DNA from: Azospirillum canadense
Lineage (GTDB): Bacteria; Pseudomonadota; Alphaproteobacteria; Azospirillales; Azospirillaceae
DNA length: 64,000 bases
NCBI RefSeq assembly: GCF_025961225.1
Contig: NZ_JAOQNG010000007.1
Coordinates: forward strand, 384,501-448,500
Direction: 5' to 3'
Below the pieces are notes generated by a model, which was not told the origin of the DNA, ran no database searches, and worked only from the letters and a program-made list of their open reading frames with translations. Shown piece after piece: positions 26,271 to 36,000 of the stretch. Position numbers and translations under genes: made by a program. Each line of letters opens with the position of its first letter. The first letter of the stretch is position 1.

Positions 26271-26669
26271 TCACTTCCGGGCTGGTTTCGCGGCGCCGGC
26301 GTGCGAGGGTGCGGCCGTGGCGAGCGCCTCGTACTCCTTGGCAATGTCCTTGAGCAGGGCGGGCGCGAACTGGCAGTTGACGTTGCCGGCGTTTTTGATG
26401 CCCTCGACGTAACTGACGCGCACCAGCTCAACGAGCGCGTCCGGAGCTTTCTTCGCCTTCAGCGAGGTGAGGAGCGGCCGAAGCTCCAAGGCCGGCTGCT
26501 TCTTTTGAAAGCAACGGTCTTGGATGCCATAGATTTTGGCTTGGGCCGTCACTTGGCGCGAGAATTGTTCGACACGTGCCGTGGCGTCCTGGGCGGCGGC
26601 CCACGCCGGCAGCGGCGCCAGCAACGTGAGGACGATGGCAACCGCGGGAAAGCAGCGAGAGAGCAGCAT
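26271..26669 (-). CDS. small secreted helical protein of unknown function
   Basis: This 132-residue protein starts with a signal peptide (VAIVLTLLAPLPAWA, cleavage near residue 24) followed by a mostly helical mature domain with two Cys residues (DRCFQKKQP and NVNCQFAPALLKDI) that could form a disulfide. No family recognised. It lies 68 nt downstream of the frameshifted third gene of the hfa operon and reads in the same direction, so it may be the last gene of that operon. Confidence 0.65.
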   Translation of the reverse strand: MLLSRCFPAVAIVLTLLAPLPAWAAAQDATARVEQFSRQVTAQAKIYGIQDRCFQKKQPALELRPLLTSLKAKKAPDALVELVRVSYVEGIKNAGNVNCQFAPALLKDIAKEYEALATAAPSHAGAAKPARK

Positions 26670-26737
26670 CGGGGGGATATCCTGCAGCGGATGGGGGGAG
26701 GCGATGCCTCCCCCGCAGCCTGATTGCGCACGCCTGT

Positions 26738-27345
26738 TCAGGGCGCGACGGCGCCCATGATGGTGGAAACGCTCGACTTGATCTGGCCGGTGTTCACCGC
26801 GCCGGCGACCGTTGTCTTCAGGTCGGTGCCGGCGATGGCGTTGGTCGCACCGATCTTGATGTCGCCGTACAGGTTGGCGTTGTTGACGGCAAAGGCGGTC
26901 AGGTTGGGCAGGGCGCCGCCGCCGTTGTTCACGAAATGCCGGCGAGTTGCAGGTTGCCCTGGAGATTGCCCTGCAGGCCGAGGCTCTGCGACAGCTCGCC
27001 GGCGGTGTTGGAGCCGGTGTTCGTGCCGGTGTTGGTGCCCGTCTGGGTGATCAGCGCGCCGGCGCCCAGGTTGACCAAGAAGGTGGAGTCGATCTTGCCG
27101 TCGTTGACCGCGCCGACCACCTGGGTGGCCGCCTTCAACTGCTCGGTGATGCCGTTGGTGCCCATCACCTGGATGCCGCCGAAGAGGTCGGCGTTGTTCT
27201 CGGCCCAGACGCTCCAATAACCCTTGTAGAACTGGCCCGACTGCTTGAATTGGTCGAACTGGATTTCCGGCGTGTAGCTGCCCGCCTGGGCGGCACCGGC
27301 GCACAGAGCCAGGACGGCGAACGAAGCCAAAGCAATTTTGCGCAT
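26738..27345 (-). pseudogene. secreted surface protein of the hfa operon, 1-nt frameshift
   Basis: From ATG 27345 (ribosome site GAGG) the frame encodes a signal peptide (IALASFAVLALCAGAAQA) and a mature region with SVWAENNADLFGGIQVMGTN and Thr/Asn/Gly-rich repeats (QTGTNTGTNTGSNT), then stops at 26929. The next frame continues the same style (FVNNGGGALPNLTAFAVNNA, then NLYGDIKIGATNAI) to a TGA at 26738. Between codon GGC (26940-26938) and TTC (26935-26933) there are only two bases, so loss of one base explains the break. The intact product would be about 202 residues. It occupies the hfaD position but is far shorter than HfaD, and NLYGDIKIG/DLFGGIQVMG look like an internal repeat. Confidence 0.65.
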
Positions 27346-27399
27346 GTTATCCTCGTGAAATTGAATGATCCGCCCGTCTGCCTAGGGTGCGGACTTTGT

Positions 27400-28218
27400 T
27401 TACGGGGAGGGCAGCCCCGCCACGTCGGGGCGCGCCGGCTCTGTGGTGAGCGGTGTGGCGACCCGATCGAGTTCATGGCGGCAAGCGTCGCCGCCGAAAA
27501 GCTTCGACAACAATTCGTACGTCGCGTAGTAGAGCATGCCGCGCAGGGCGAACTGCAGCGCCTCGCGCTGTTGCGACGACGAATCGATCTGAACCAGGGT
27601 TTCGCCGAAGAAGCGGCCGACATTGAAGCCGACCTCATCGGCGAAGATTTGTTTGTTGATGGCGGAGACCGCCTCGACTTCGCTGGTCGCGGCCTTGGTG
27701 AGGGCGAGATCCAGGCCGACCAGGGCGCGGTACTGGCGGTAGCGCGGGCCGATGCCGCCCACGTTGATTTCCGCAGACGCTCCCGGCAGGAAGTCCAAGG
27801 TGTTGATGCTGCCGGTGATGAAGTAGTCCGTCGGCGCGATGTTGGACGGCGCGCGGATGCCCCACTGCATCTCGGTGATGAGGACGCGCGGGTCGCGCCG
27901 GTTGACCACCCGCACCGCTCCGAATTTCACCAAAGCGGTCTGCACCATATCGCCGGCCCCTTGCGTGATGTATTTGCCCTGGCCGCCGTCGGAGATCGAG
28001 TCCTTGCCGGTGCTGTCGGCGATCTCGCCGACGCTGATGGTCACCGGCGTCCGCGCCAGGCCGCCGAGGCAGGCCACCGCCCGGTCGTAGGGCGTGACCA
28101 CATCCTGGACCGGCGGGCCGGCCACCAGCGGGGCGTGGCGGTCCATCGGACCGACGGCGTTGGCGCACCCGCCGAGAGCAACGGTGAGAGCGATCAGGAG
28201 CGACCGGACACGGGGCAT
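27400..28218 (-). CDS. hfaB: holdfast-anchor lipoprotein HfaB (CsgG family)
   Basis: This 272-residue lipoprotein has a lipobox VALGGC with Cys18 as the acylation site. It matches the CsgG/HfaB family: PYDRAVACLGGL, then TVGE-like VTISVGEIADSTGKDSI, GDMVQTALVKFGAVRVVNRR and DYFITGSINTLDF, and a late QREALQFALRGMLYYATYEL. CsgG-type proteins form outer-membrane secretion pores; HfaB of Caulobacter exports HfaA and HfaD to anchor the holdfast. It follows hfaA by 2 nt. Confidence 0.82.
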   Translation of the reverse strand: MPRVRSLLIALTVALGGCANAVGPMDRHAPLVAGPPVQDVVTPYDRAVACLGGLARTPVTISVGEIADSTGKDSISDGGQGKYITQGAGDMVQTALVKFGAVRVVNRRDPRVLITEMQWGIRAPSNIAPTDYFITGSINTLDFLPGASAEINVGGIGPRYRQYRALVGLDLALTKAATSEVEAVSAINKQIFADEVGFNVGRFFGETLVQIDSSSQQREALQFALRGMLYYATYELLSKLFGGDACRHELDRVATPLTTEPARPDVAGLPSP

Positions 28219-28220
28219 GG

Positions 28221-28625
28221 TCAGGGCCCTCCGCAGGCTTTGCCGGAATTGGTGGTCGGGCTGTTGTTCTGCGCCAAGCCGATCGAGGCGTCGCCGCACC
28301 CCGTGTTCTGCGCCGAGGCGTTCAGACTCACGCCCGAGACGTTGTTTCCGACGCTGACCTGGTTCCAGGAACCGATCGACGTGGTGCTCATGTTGTAATT
28401 GTTGACGTAGTAATTCGGCGACATGTTCGAGTAATAGCCGCCTTGAGCCTTCTTCTGGAGATCGGCGCGGCTGATGTCGACCGCGCGGTCCGTGCTCGAC
28501 CGAAACTGCCGGTTCCCGTTCCAATCCTGGCTTGCGCTCTGCGCAAACGCAGGGTGGGAGCCGTTTGAAAAGGTGACAAACATGCCGATGGAGGCGTACA
28601 GCAGCACTCTGCGAGTGGCAGCCAT
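28221..28625 (-). CDS. hfaA: holdfast-anchor protein HfaA-like
   Basis: This 134-residue secreted protein has a signal peptide ending SHPAFA near residue 28. The mature part is small, Ser/Asn/Gly-rich and curlin-like, with GGYYSNMSPNYYVNNYNM, GSWNQVSVGNNVSGVSLN and a Cys pair (NTGCGDAS, KACGGP). These features and the adjacency to hfaB identify it as HfaA, a surface amyloid-like anchor for holdfast in Caulobacter. The ATG at 28625 follows GGTGAGG. It is the first gene of the operon. Confidence 0.75.
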   Translation of the reverse strand: MAATRRVLLYASIGMFVTFSNGSHPAFAQSASQDWNGNRQFRSSTDRAVDISRADLQKKAQGGYYSNMSPNYYVNNYNMSTTSIGSWNQVSVGNNVSGVSLNASAQNTGCGDASIGLAQNNSPTTNSGKACGGP

Positions 28626-29266
28626 GATGATGACCTCACCTATAAAAACAGATTTTATGCTATGAGATTATTGTGCAGAGCCGGTTTCGTTCTTGGCTTG
28701 CGAGAACTACGTCGCACAAATTTGTTCGTGTTTTCTACAATCGTTTGGCGATGAGCGCTTGGCCCCGTAACCACTTTAAAGGCTAATTCGCTCAAAAATT
28801 GAACCAATTTGGTTGCCATAGGCCGAAAGGGCCGTTCCTAGTTTCAAAGTTGATGGCGTGCCTTGTGCCTAAGGTGAGGCACGGACGGCGTGGCCGCGCG
28901 TTGAAATTATGGCCGCAGTATTTCGGGAGCGAAATAAATCCGCCGAACCGCGTCGATAACGGGCGCGCCATTTTACGGCCTGATGGTCACCAGGCACACC
29001 GAAGTACTAGGCGATGGAGTTGGTTGTCGGCATCGATAATCGCCGACCGGGCGCGCTTTCCTTCCGCGCGGGGCACTTGTCCGGACGTCTTTGCAACGCG
29101 CCGGAGGGCAACTGGTGGCTTCCAGACTGGCGCCGGGACCGGCCGGGGTCCGACGTGCCCCCGGCCAAGTCCAACCCGTGCGTCGCCGGCCGGCCGCCGC
29201 CCCCGGTTCACGGAAACCCGAGCGCGCCGGGTCTCCTCCCCCGAGTGTGCGGCGGCTTCCGCTGGA
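28626..29266. other. non-coding region upstream of hfaA
   Basis: These 641 bp lie between the 3' end of the sapC-type gene and the 5' end of hfaA. The part next to hfaA (28640-28820) is notably AT-rich against the GC-rich background and includes TAAAAT-like -10 candidates on the leftward strand. The remainder is GC-rich, with only an unconvincing long frame. The hfa promoter should be here. Confidence 0.5.
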
Positions 29267-29992
29267 TCAGGCGCGCTTGGCGAGCCTGTCGATCAGCCCG
29301 GTCCAGCTGCTGACCGAGATCAGATGCGCGTAGACCAGGGCAAGCCAGCCCCGCGCACGCCACGCGAGCACCACGTCCGCGGGCAGCTGGTTGAACAACT
29401 CCTCGTCGATGACCTTGAAGCCGGCAAGGCTCAGCCGCTCGCCGTTGACCAGCGTCACGTCCGCACGCTTGTCGACCAGCAGGTTCGCGGCGACCACCGC
29501 GTCGGTGAATTCCGCGGTGAAGGCGCTCTGCGCCTGGAATTCCTTGGCGAAGGCCAGGGCGTTGTCGGTCAGGGCGGAGGGCTTGCCGTCCACGAAGAAC
29601 GGGTTGTCGGTGCCCTCGACCACCGACTCCGCGTCCTCGTCGATGCAGAGCGTGAATTCCGACTTGTCCGCGTTTTCCATGAAGATGAACGGATAGCGGC
29701 GGATGTAGGCGGGAACGTAGGCCCCCTCCTCCCACACGCCCTCCGCGTCGACGAACAGGTTGTCCCCCGTGCGCAGGCCTAGGAGGGCCACTGGCTGCAC
29801 CACGGCGCCATCGGTGAACAGGATGGGGACGTGCTTGCACGCCGCCACGAACTCCGCCGCCATCAGGGGAACGGAGTTGGTGCCGGCGGTGAAGCCATGG
29901 CCGGCGTCCGTCCGCAGCGACCAGGCGCCATGACGGTCGGCCTGCAGCGGACGGGGATTGGCGTAGAACAAGGGAAGCGTCTGGTCGGTCAT
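29267..29992 (-). CDS. SapC-family protein
   Basis: This 241-residue protein is of the SapC family. It opens LPLFYANPRPLQADRHGAWS and contains SVPLMAAEFVAACKHVPILF, RRYPFIFMENADKSEFTLCI and AGFKVIDEELFNQLPADVV, all characteristic. It has no signal peptide. Function of this family is poorly defined; members are often found beside surface or S-layer genes, and peptide-related names in databases are uncertain. It is 76 nt downstream of the giant exoprotein gene on the same strand. ATG 29992 was chosen over one 15 nt upstream. Confidence 0.8.
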   Translation of the reverse strand: MTDQTLPLFYANPRPLQADRHGAWSLRTDAGHGFTAGTNSVPLMAAEFVAACKHVPILFTDGAVVQPVALLGLRTGDNLFVDAEGVWEEGAYVPAYIRRYPFIFMENADKSEFTLCIDEDAESVVEGTDNPFFVDGKPSALTDNALAFAKEFQAQSAFTAEFTDAVVAANLLVDKRADVTLVNGERLSLAGFKVIDEELFNQLPADVVLAWRARGWLALVYAHLISVSSWTGLIDRLAKRA

Positions 29993-30068
29993 AATCAAGC
30001 GATCCAATTAAAACTGCGAGCTGGCCAAAACTGCGGGCTGGCGGAGCGGCGTGGGGCTGAGGCGCCCC

Positions 30069-33000
30069 TTACCGCGCCTCCTCCTTCTTGTCTCCTTCGG
30101 TCTTGCCGCTCGGGGCCGTCCCGGTGGACAGGACCGACGGCTGGGCGCCGGTCCCGATCAGGTTCGGGGTGGTGCCCGAGGTGGTCAGGACCTGCGGCGA
30201 GGCGAAGGCGTCCAGCGCGTTCGGGGTGAGGCCGGCGCTGGTCATGGTGCCGGTGAACAGGCTGGTGACGCCCGGTGTGCTGGGCACGGGGACTTCGACG
30301 ACGATCGTGGCGACGACGCGGCTGACGGTCTGCGTCGGCCCCCACGGGGTGTTGTTGATGAAGTAGGGCGCCGAGCGCAGCGGGCTGTCGATCAGGCTGG
30401 CCGCCAGGGCGTCCGCCTTGCCGGCGATGCTGCCGAACATCTTGGCCGAACCGGCGGTGGGGACCGTCAGGCCCGCCAGGTTGATCTTCTGCAACGCGCT
30501 TCCGCCCTCCAGGCCGATGGCCATCGCCCCGCCGGAGCCGGACGCCATGGTCAGCGTGGTGGTCGCCCCCTGCAGCCCCGCCATGGTGATGGAGCCGTCG
30601 GTGGTGATCGTCGCCTTCCCGTTCGGCAGGGTCGCCACCGCGCCGAGCGTGATGGGGCCCCGCGTCACGACAACGCTGCCGGGAAGAACAATGCCCGATC
30701 CGCCCGCTTGGGTAAAGCCGGTGGCGGTGACAAGGTTGGCGCCCTCGGCAAAGGTCACCGTGCCGGCCACGTCGCTGTTGGTGATGGACAGGCTGCCGGC
30801 GCTGGCGGTCACCGGCGCGTCGAAGGTGAAGCCGGCGCCGGTCAACTGGATGCCGTCGGTGCCGTCCACAGTCACGGCGCCGGCGAAGCGGGTCGTCCCT
30901 CCGGCCGCGGTCTGCCGCAGCGAGCGGGCCGCCACCGACCCGTTGAACAGGGTGGCGTTGCCGGCCTGGAGCGTCATGCCGCCGATCAGTCCGGTCCCGC
31001 CGACGTTGCCCGCCACGCGGACGGAGCCGCCGGCCGCCAGCGTCAGCGACGACCGGTTGGCCGCGTCGAGTGTGCTGCCGAAGACGAGGTCGCCGCCGCC
31101 GCTGGTCAGCACCGTGTCACCGCCCAGCACCGTCGCCCCGCCGTAGCTCTGGGTTCCGGCGGTGGTGATGCCGCCGTTCAGACGCGCCGTTCCGGTGACG
31201 GAGACGGACCGCAGGCTGCGGGCCGACCCGAAGGCGCCGGTCAGGACAGCATCGCCGTTAACGGTCAGCCCCGGCGTCCCGGCGGTGGCGGCGTCGCCGC
31301 CGCCCAGCAGGGACACCGTGCCGCCGGTCAGGATCGCATCGGCCCCCAGCGTGACGGCCCCGCCGTAGGTCTGGGCCGCGGTGGTGGTGACCGTGCCGCC
31401 GTTCAGGGTGCTGCGGCCGCTGATCGACAGGCTGCGCAGCGCCTGGCTTCCGCCGACGGCGCCGTTGAGCACGGCGTCGCCGGTGACCGTGAGGCTCTGC
31501 GCCCCAGCGGTCTTGGCGTCCGCCCCGGCGGCCAGCGTGACGCCGGTGCCGGTCAGCACCGTGTCGGCGCCGAGCACGGCGCGCTCGCCGTAGCTCTGCG
31601 CACCGGTGGTGTCGACCGAGCCGCCGTCGAGCGCCAGCGTGCCCGCCGCGTCGGTGGTGACCGAGGCGGCCTTGACCGCCCCGGCAAAGCCGGTCTGCCC
31701 GCCGCTGTTCACCGACAGCGCGCCCAGGCGGCTGGTCGAGCCGATCGCCCCACCGAAGGTGACGTCGCCCGTGCCGCTGCTCAGCGTCAGGCCCTGGCCG
31801 CCGTCCAGCGTTGCGGCGAAGGCGATGCCGCCGGTGCCGCTGGTCAGCGTCTCCGCCGCGCCGGCCAGCAGGACCGCGCCGCCGAAGCTCTGCGCGCCCG
31901 TGGTGACGACGCTGCCGCCGTTCAGGGTGGTGATGCCACTGACGCTCAGGCTCTTCAACGCGCGGGCCGTGCCGAAGCCGCCGGTCAGCGCCGCGTTGCT
32001 GGCGATGGTCAGGCCCTGCCCGCCCACCGTGGCCGCGTCGGCCCCACCGGCCAGCGTCACCGTGCTGCCGGTCAGCACCGTGTCCGCGCCCAGCACCACC
32101 GCATCGCCGTAGCTCTGCGCAGCCGTCGTGTCCACGCCGCCGCCGTTCAGCACCGTGGCACCGCCGGCGTCGGTGGTGACCGACGCCGCCTTGACCGCGC
32201 CGGCCAGCGTCGTGGTCCCGCTTCCGGTCACCGAGACCGCGCCGAGGCGGGTCGCGCCGCCGACGGCGCCGCCCAGCGTGACGACGCCGGTGCCGCCGTT
32301 CAGCGTCAGCGCCTGCGCGCCGTCGATGGTCGAGGCGAAGCCGATCCCCGTCGCGGTGACGGTGCTGCCGCCGGCCAGGGTCACCGGACCGGAAGCGGTG
32401 AAGGTGCCGGCGGTGTAGGTGCCGTTCAGCGTGGTCGCCTCGCCGTAGCTCTGCGCGCCGGTGGTGGTCACCGACTTCAGGCCCAGCGTGCCGCCGGCGT
32501 TGGTGGTCAGGCTGCTCAGCGCCGTCGTGCCGCCGACAACCCCGTTGAACTGCGTGGCCCCCGTGCTGTTGACGGTCAGCGCCTGGGCGCCGTCCACCGC
32601 CCCGCCGAAGGTCACGGGGCCGCTGCCGGCGTTCACCACCACGTCCCCGGCCAAAGTGACCGGGCCGGCGATGGTGACGGCGGCGTTGCCGGCGGTGTAG
32701 GTGCCGGTCAGGCTGGCCTCTCCGCCGTAGCTCTGCGCGCCCGTGGTGGTGACGTTGGTCAGGCTGGTGTAGCCGGTGCCAGTGGTCAGGCTGGTCAGCG
32801 CCGTCGTGCCGCCGACCGACGCGTTGAGCAGCATCGCGCCGGTGGAGTTGGCCGTCAGCGCCTTGGCGCCGTCGACCGCCCCGTTGAAGGTGATGGTCCC
32901 GAAGCCGGCGTTGACGGTTGTGTCCCCGGCCAGGGTGACCGGGCCGCCGAAGGTGACGGCGGCGTTGCCGGCGGTGAAGGTGCCGCCAATCGTCGCGGCC

Positions 33001-36000
33001 TCGCCGTAGCTCTGCGCGCCGGTGGTGGTGACGTTCCACAGGCCGACGGTGCCGCCGGCGTCCGTGGTCAGGCTGACCAGCGCCGTCGTGCCGCCCACGG
33101 TGCCGTCGAACAGCGTGGTGCCGGTGCTGTTGACGGTCAGCGCCTTGGCGCCGTCCACCGTGCCGGAGAAGGTGACGTTGCCGCTGCCCGAATTCACCAC
33201 CGTGTCGCCGGCCAGCGTCACCGGCCCGGCGAAAGCCAGGGTCGCGTTGCCGGTCGTGTAGGTGCCGTTCAGCGTGGCGGCCTCGCCGTAGCTCTGCGCG
33301 CCCGTGGTGGTCACGGACAGCAGGCTGACGGTGCCGCCGGCGTTGGTCGTCAGGCTGGTCAGCGCCGTCGTGCCGCCAACCGCGCCGAGGAAGCCGGTCG
33401 CGCCGCTGCTGTTGACGGTCAGCGCCTTGGCACCGTCCACCGCGCCGCCGAAGGTGACGGCGCCGTTGCCGGCGTTCACCACCACATCCGCCCCCAGCGT
33501 CGTGGCGCCGGTGACAATGACCGACTTCAGCGCCGTGGTGCCGCCCAGCGAACCGCCCAGGGTCAGGGCGCCGGTGACCGTGAGGCCCTGCGTCCCGGCC
33601 GTCTTGGCGTCCGCCCCGGCGGCCAGCGTGACCGTGGTGCCGGTCAGGACGGTGTCGGCGCCGAGCACGGCGCGCTCGCCATAGCCCTGCGCACCCGTGG
33701 TGTCGACCAGCCCGCCGTCGAGCGCCAGCGTGCCCGCCGCGTCGGTGGTGACCGAGGCGGCCTTGACCGACCCGGCAAAGCGGGTCTGCCCGCCGCTGTT
33801 CACCGACAGCGCGCCCAGGCGGCTGGTCGAGCCGATCGCCCCACCGAAGGTGACGTCGCCCGTGCCGCTGCTCAGCGTCAGGCCCTGGCCGCCGTCCAGC
33901 GTTGCGGCGAAGGCGATGCCGCCCGTGCCGCTGGTCAGCGTCTCCGCCGCCCCGGCCAGCAGGACCGCGCCGCCGAAGCTCTGCGCCCCGCTGGTCGCGA
34001 CGTTGCCGCCGTTCAGGGTGGTGGCGCCGCTGACGCTCAGGCTCTTCAGCGCGCGGGCCGCGCCGAAGCCGCCGGTCAGCGCCGCGTTGCCGGCGATGGT
34101 CAGGCCCTGGGTGCCCACGGTCGCCGCGTCGGCCCCACCGGCCAGCGTGACCGTGCTGCCGGTCAGCACCGTGTCCGCGCCCAGCGTCACCGCGTCGCCG
34201 TAGCTCTGCGCCCCCGTCGTGTCCACGGCCCCGCCGTTCAGCACGGTGCTACCACCGGCGTCGGTGGTGACCGACGCCGCCTTGACCGCGCTGCCCAGCG
34301 TCGTGGTCCCGCTGCCGGTCACCGAGACCGCGCCGAGGCGGGTCGCGCCGCCGACGGCGCCGCCCACCATGACGGCGCCGGTGCCGCCGTTCAGCGTCAG
34401 CGCCTGCGCGCCGTCGATGGTCGAGGCGAAGCCGATCCCCGTCGCCGTGACGGTGCTGTCGCCGGCTAGGGTGACCGGGCCGGAGGCGGTGAAGGTGCCG
34501 GCGCTGTAGGTGCCGTTCAGCGTGGCCGCCTCGCCGTAGCTCTGCGCGCCCGTGGTGGTCACCGACTTCAGGCCCAGCGTGCCGCCGGCGTTGGTGGTCA
34601 GGCTGCTCAGCGCCGTCGTGCCGCCGACGACCCCGTTGAACTGCGTGGCACCGGTGCTGTTGACGGTCAGCGCCTGGGCGCCGTTCACCGTCCCGCCGAA
34701 GGTCACGGCGCCGCTGCCGGCGTTCACCACCGTGTCACCGGCCAGGGTCGCCGCCCCACCGACCGAGAAGGCGCCGTTGGTGGTCGCGTAGGTGCCGTTC
34801 AGGGTGGTCGCGTCGCCGTAGCCCTGCGCCCCCATGGTCGTCACCGACAGCAGGCTGGTGGTCCCGCCGGCGTCGGTGGTCAGGCTGGTCAGCGCGGTGC
34901 TGCCGCCGACCGCGCCGTTGAACTGCGTGGCGCCGGTGCTATTGACGGTCAGCGCCTTGGCCCCGTTCACCGTGCCCGTGAAGGTGACGTTGCCGCTGCC
35001 GCTGTTCACCACCACGTCGCCGGCCAAGGTGACGGCCCCACCGAAGCTCACCGCGGCGTTGCTGGTCACGTAGGTGCCGTTCAGCGTCGCGGCCTCGCCA
35101 TAGCTCTGGGCGCCCGTGGTGGTCACCGACTTCAGGCTGAGCGTGCCGCCCGCGTTGGTGGTCAGGCTGGCCAGCGCGGTGCTGCCGCCAACGGCACCGT
35201 TGAACTGCGTGGCGCCGGTGCTGTTGACGGTCAGCGCCTTGGCCCCGTTCACCGTGCCCGTGAAGGTGACAGCGCCGCTGCCGGTGCTCACCACCGTGTC
35301 ACCGGCCAGGGTGGAGGTCCCGTCGATGCTGAAGGCGCCGTTGCCGGTGGTGTAGGTGCCGTCCAGCGTGGCGCTGGTGTCGCCGTAGCTCTGCGCGCCC
35401 GTGGTGGTCACCGACTTCGCGGTGAGGGTGCCGCCGGCGTTGGTGGTCAGGCTGGCCAGCGCAGTGGTGCCGCCGACGACGCCGTTGAACTGCGTGGCGG
35501 CGGTGCTGTTGACGGTCAGCGCCTGGGCGCCGTCCACCGTGCCGCTGAACAGCGCGGCGTTGGCGCCCGTGCTGACCGTGGTCGCCCCGTCCAGGGTCGT
35601 GGCGCCGTTGGCGCTGAAGACGCCGGTCGTCGTCGTGTAGGTGCCGTCCAGGTGGATGGCGCCGGTGTAGGACTGGATGCCGGTCGAGGTCACGCTCTTC
35701 AGGTTGATGGTCCCGGCCGTGACGTTCAGCGTGCTCAGGCCGCTCGCCGCCCCGCCCAGCGTCACGGTGCCCGTGCCGGCGGTCAGGGTGGCCGCGTTGC
35801 TGCCGCCGGCCAGCGTGCCAGTGATGGAGATGTTGCCGTTGGCGGCACTGGTGCTCAGCGTGCGGGCGCCGCCGGCCAGCGTGGCGTTGCCGGTGATGGT
35901 GATGGCCTTGCCGGTCAGGTTCCCGTTCAGGGTCGTGGCGCCGGTGTAGCTCTGCGTGCCGGCGCTGGTGACGGTGCCCAGGCTGACGGAGGTGCCCTGC

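Noticed and set aside
28799..29266. A possible gene upstream of hfaA (start of a 327-codon rightward frame)
   Set aside because: Composition is Arg/Pro-rich without domains, and the rest of the frame is antisense to the sapC-type gene.
30069..30400. A contact-dependent inhibition toxin at the exoprotein C-terminus, with the SapC-type gene as immunity protein
   Set aside because: The C-terminus is only a short charged tail after the repeats, with no VENN-like motif or toxin-like domain, and SapC is a known separate family.
30051..34469. A 1,472-codon rightward open frame opposite the exoprotein gene
   Set aside because: It is the mirror of a GC-rich, repetitive gene on the other strand. The product is Arg/Gly/Ala-rich without domains, whereas the leftward frame has a signal peptide, TPS domain and beta-helix repeats.
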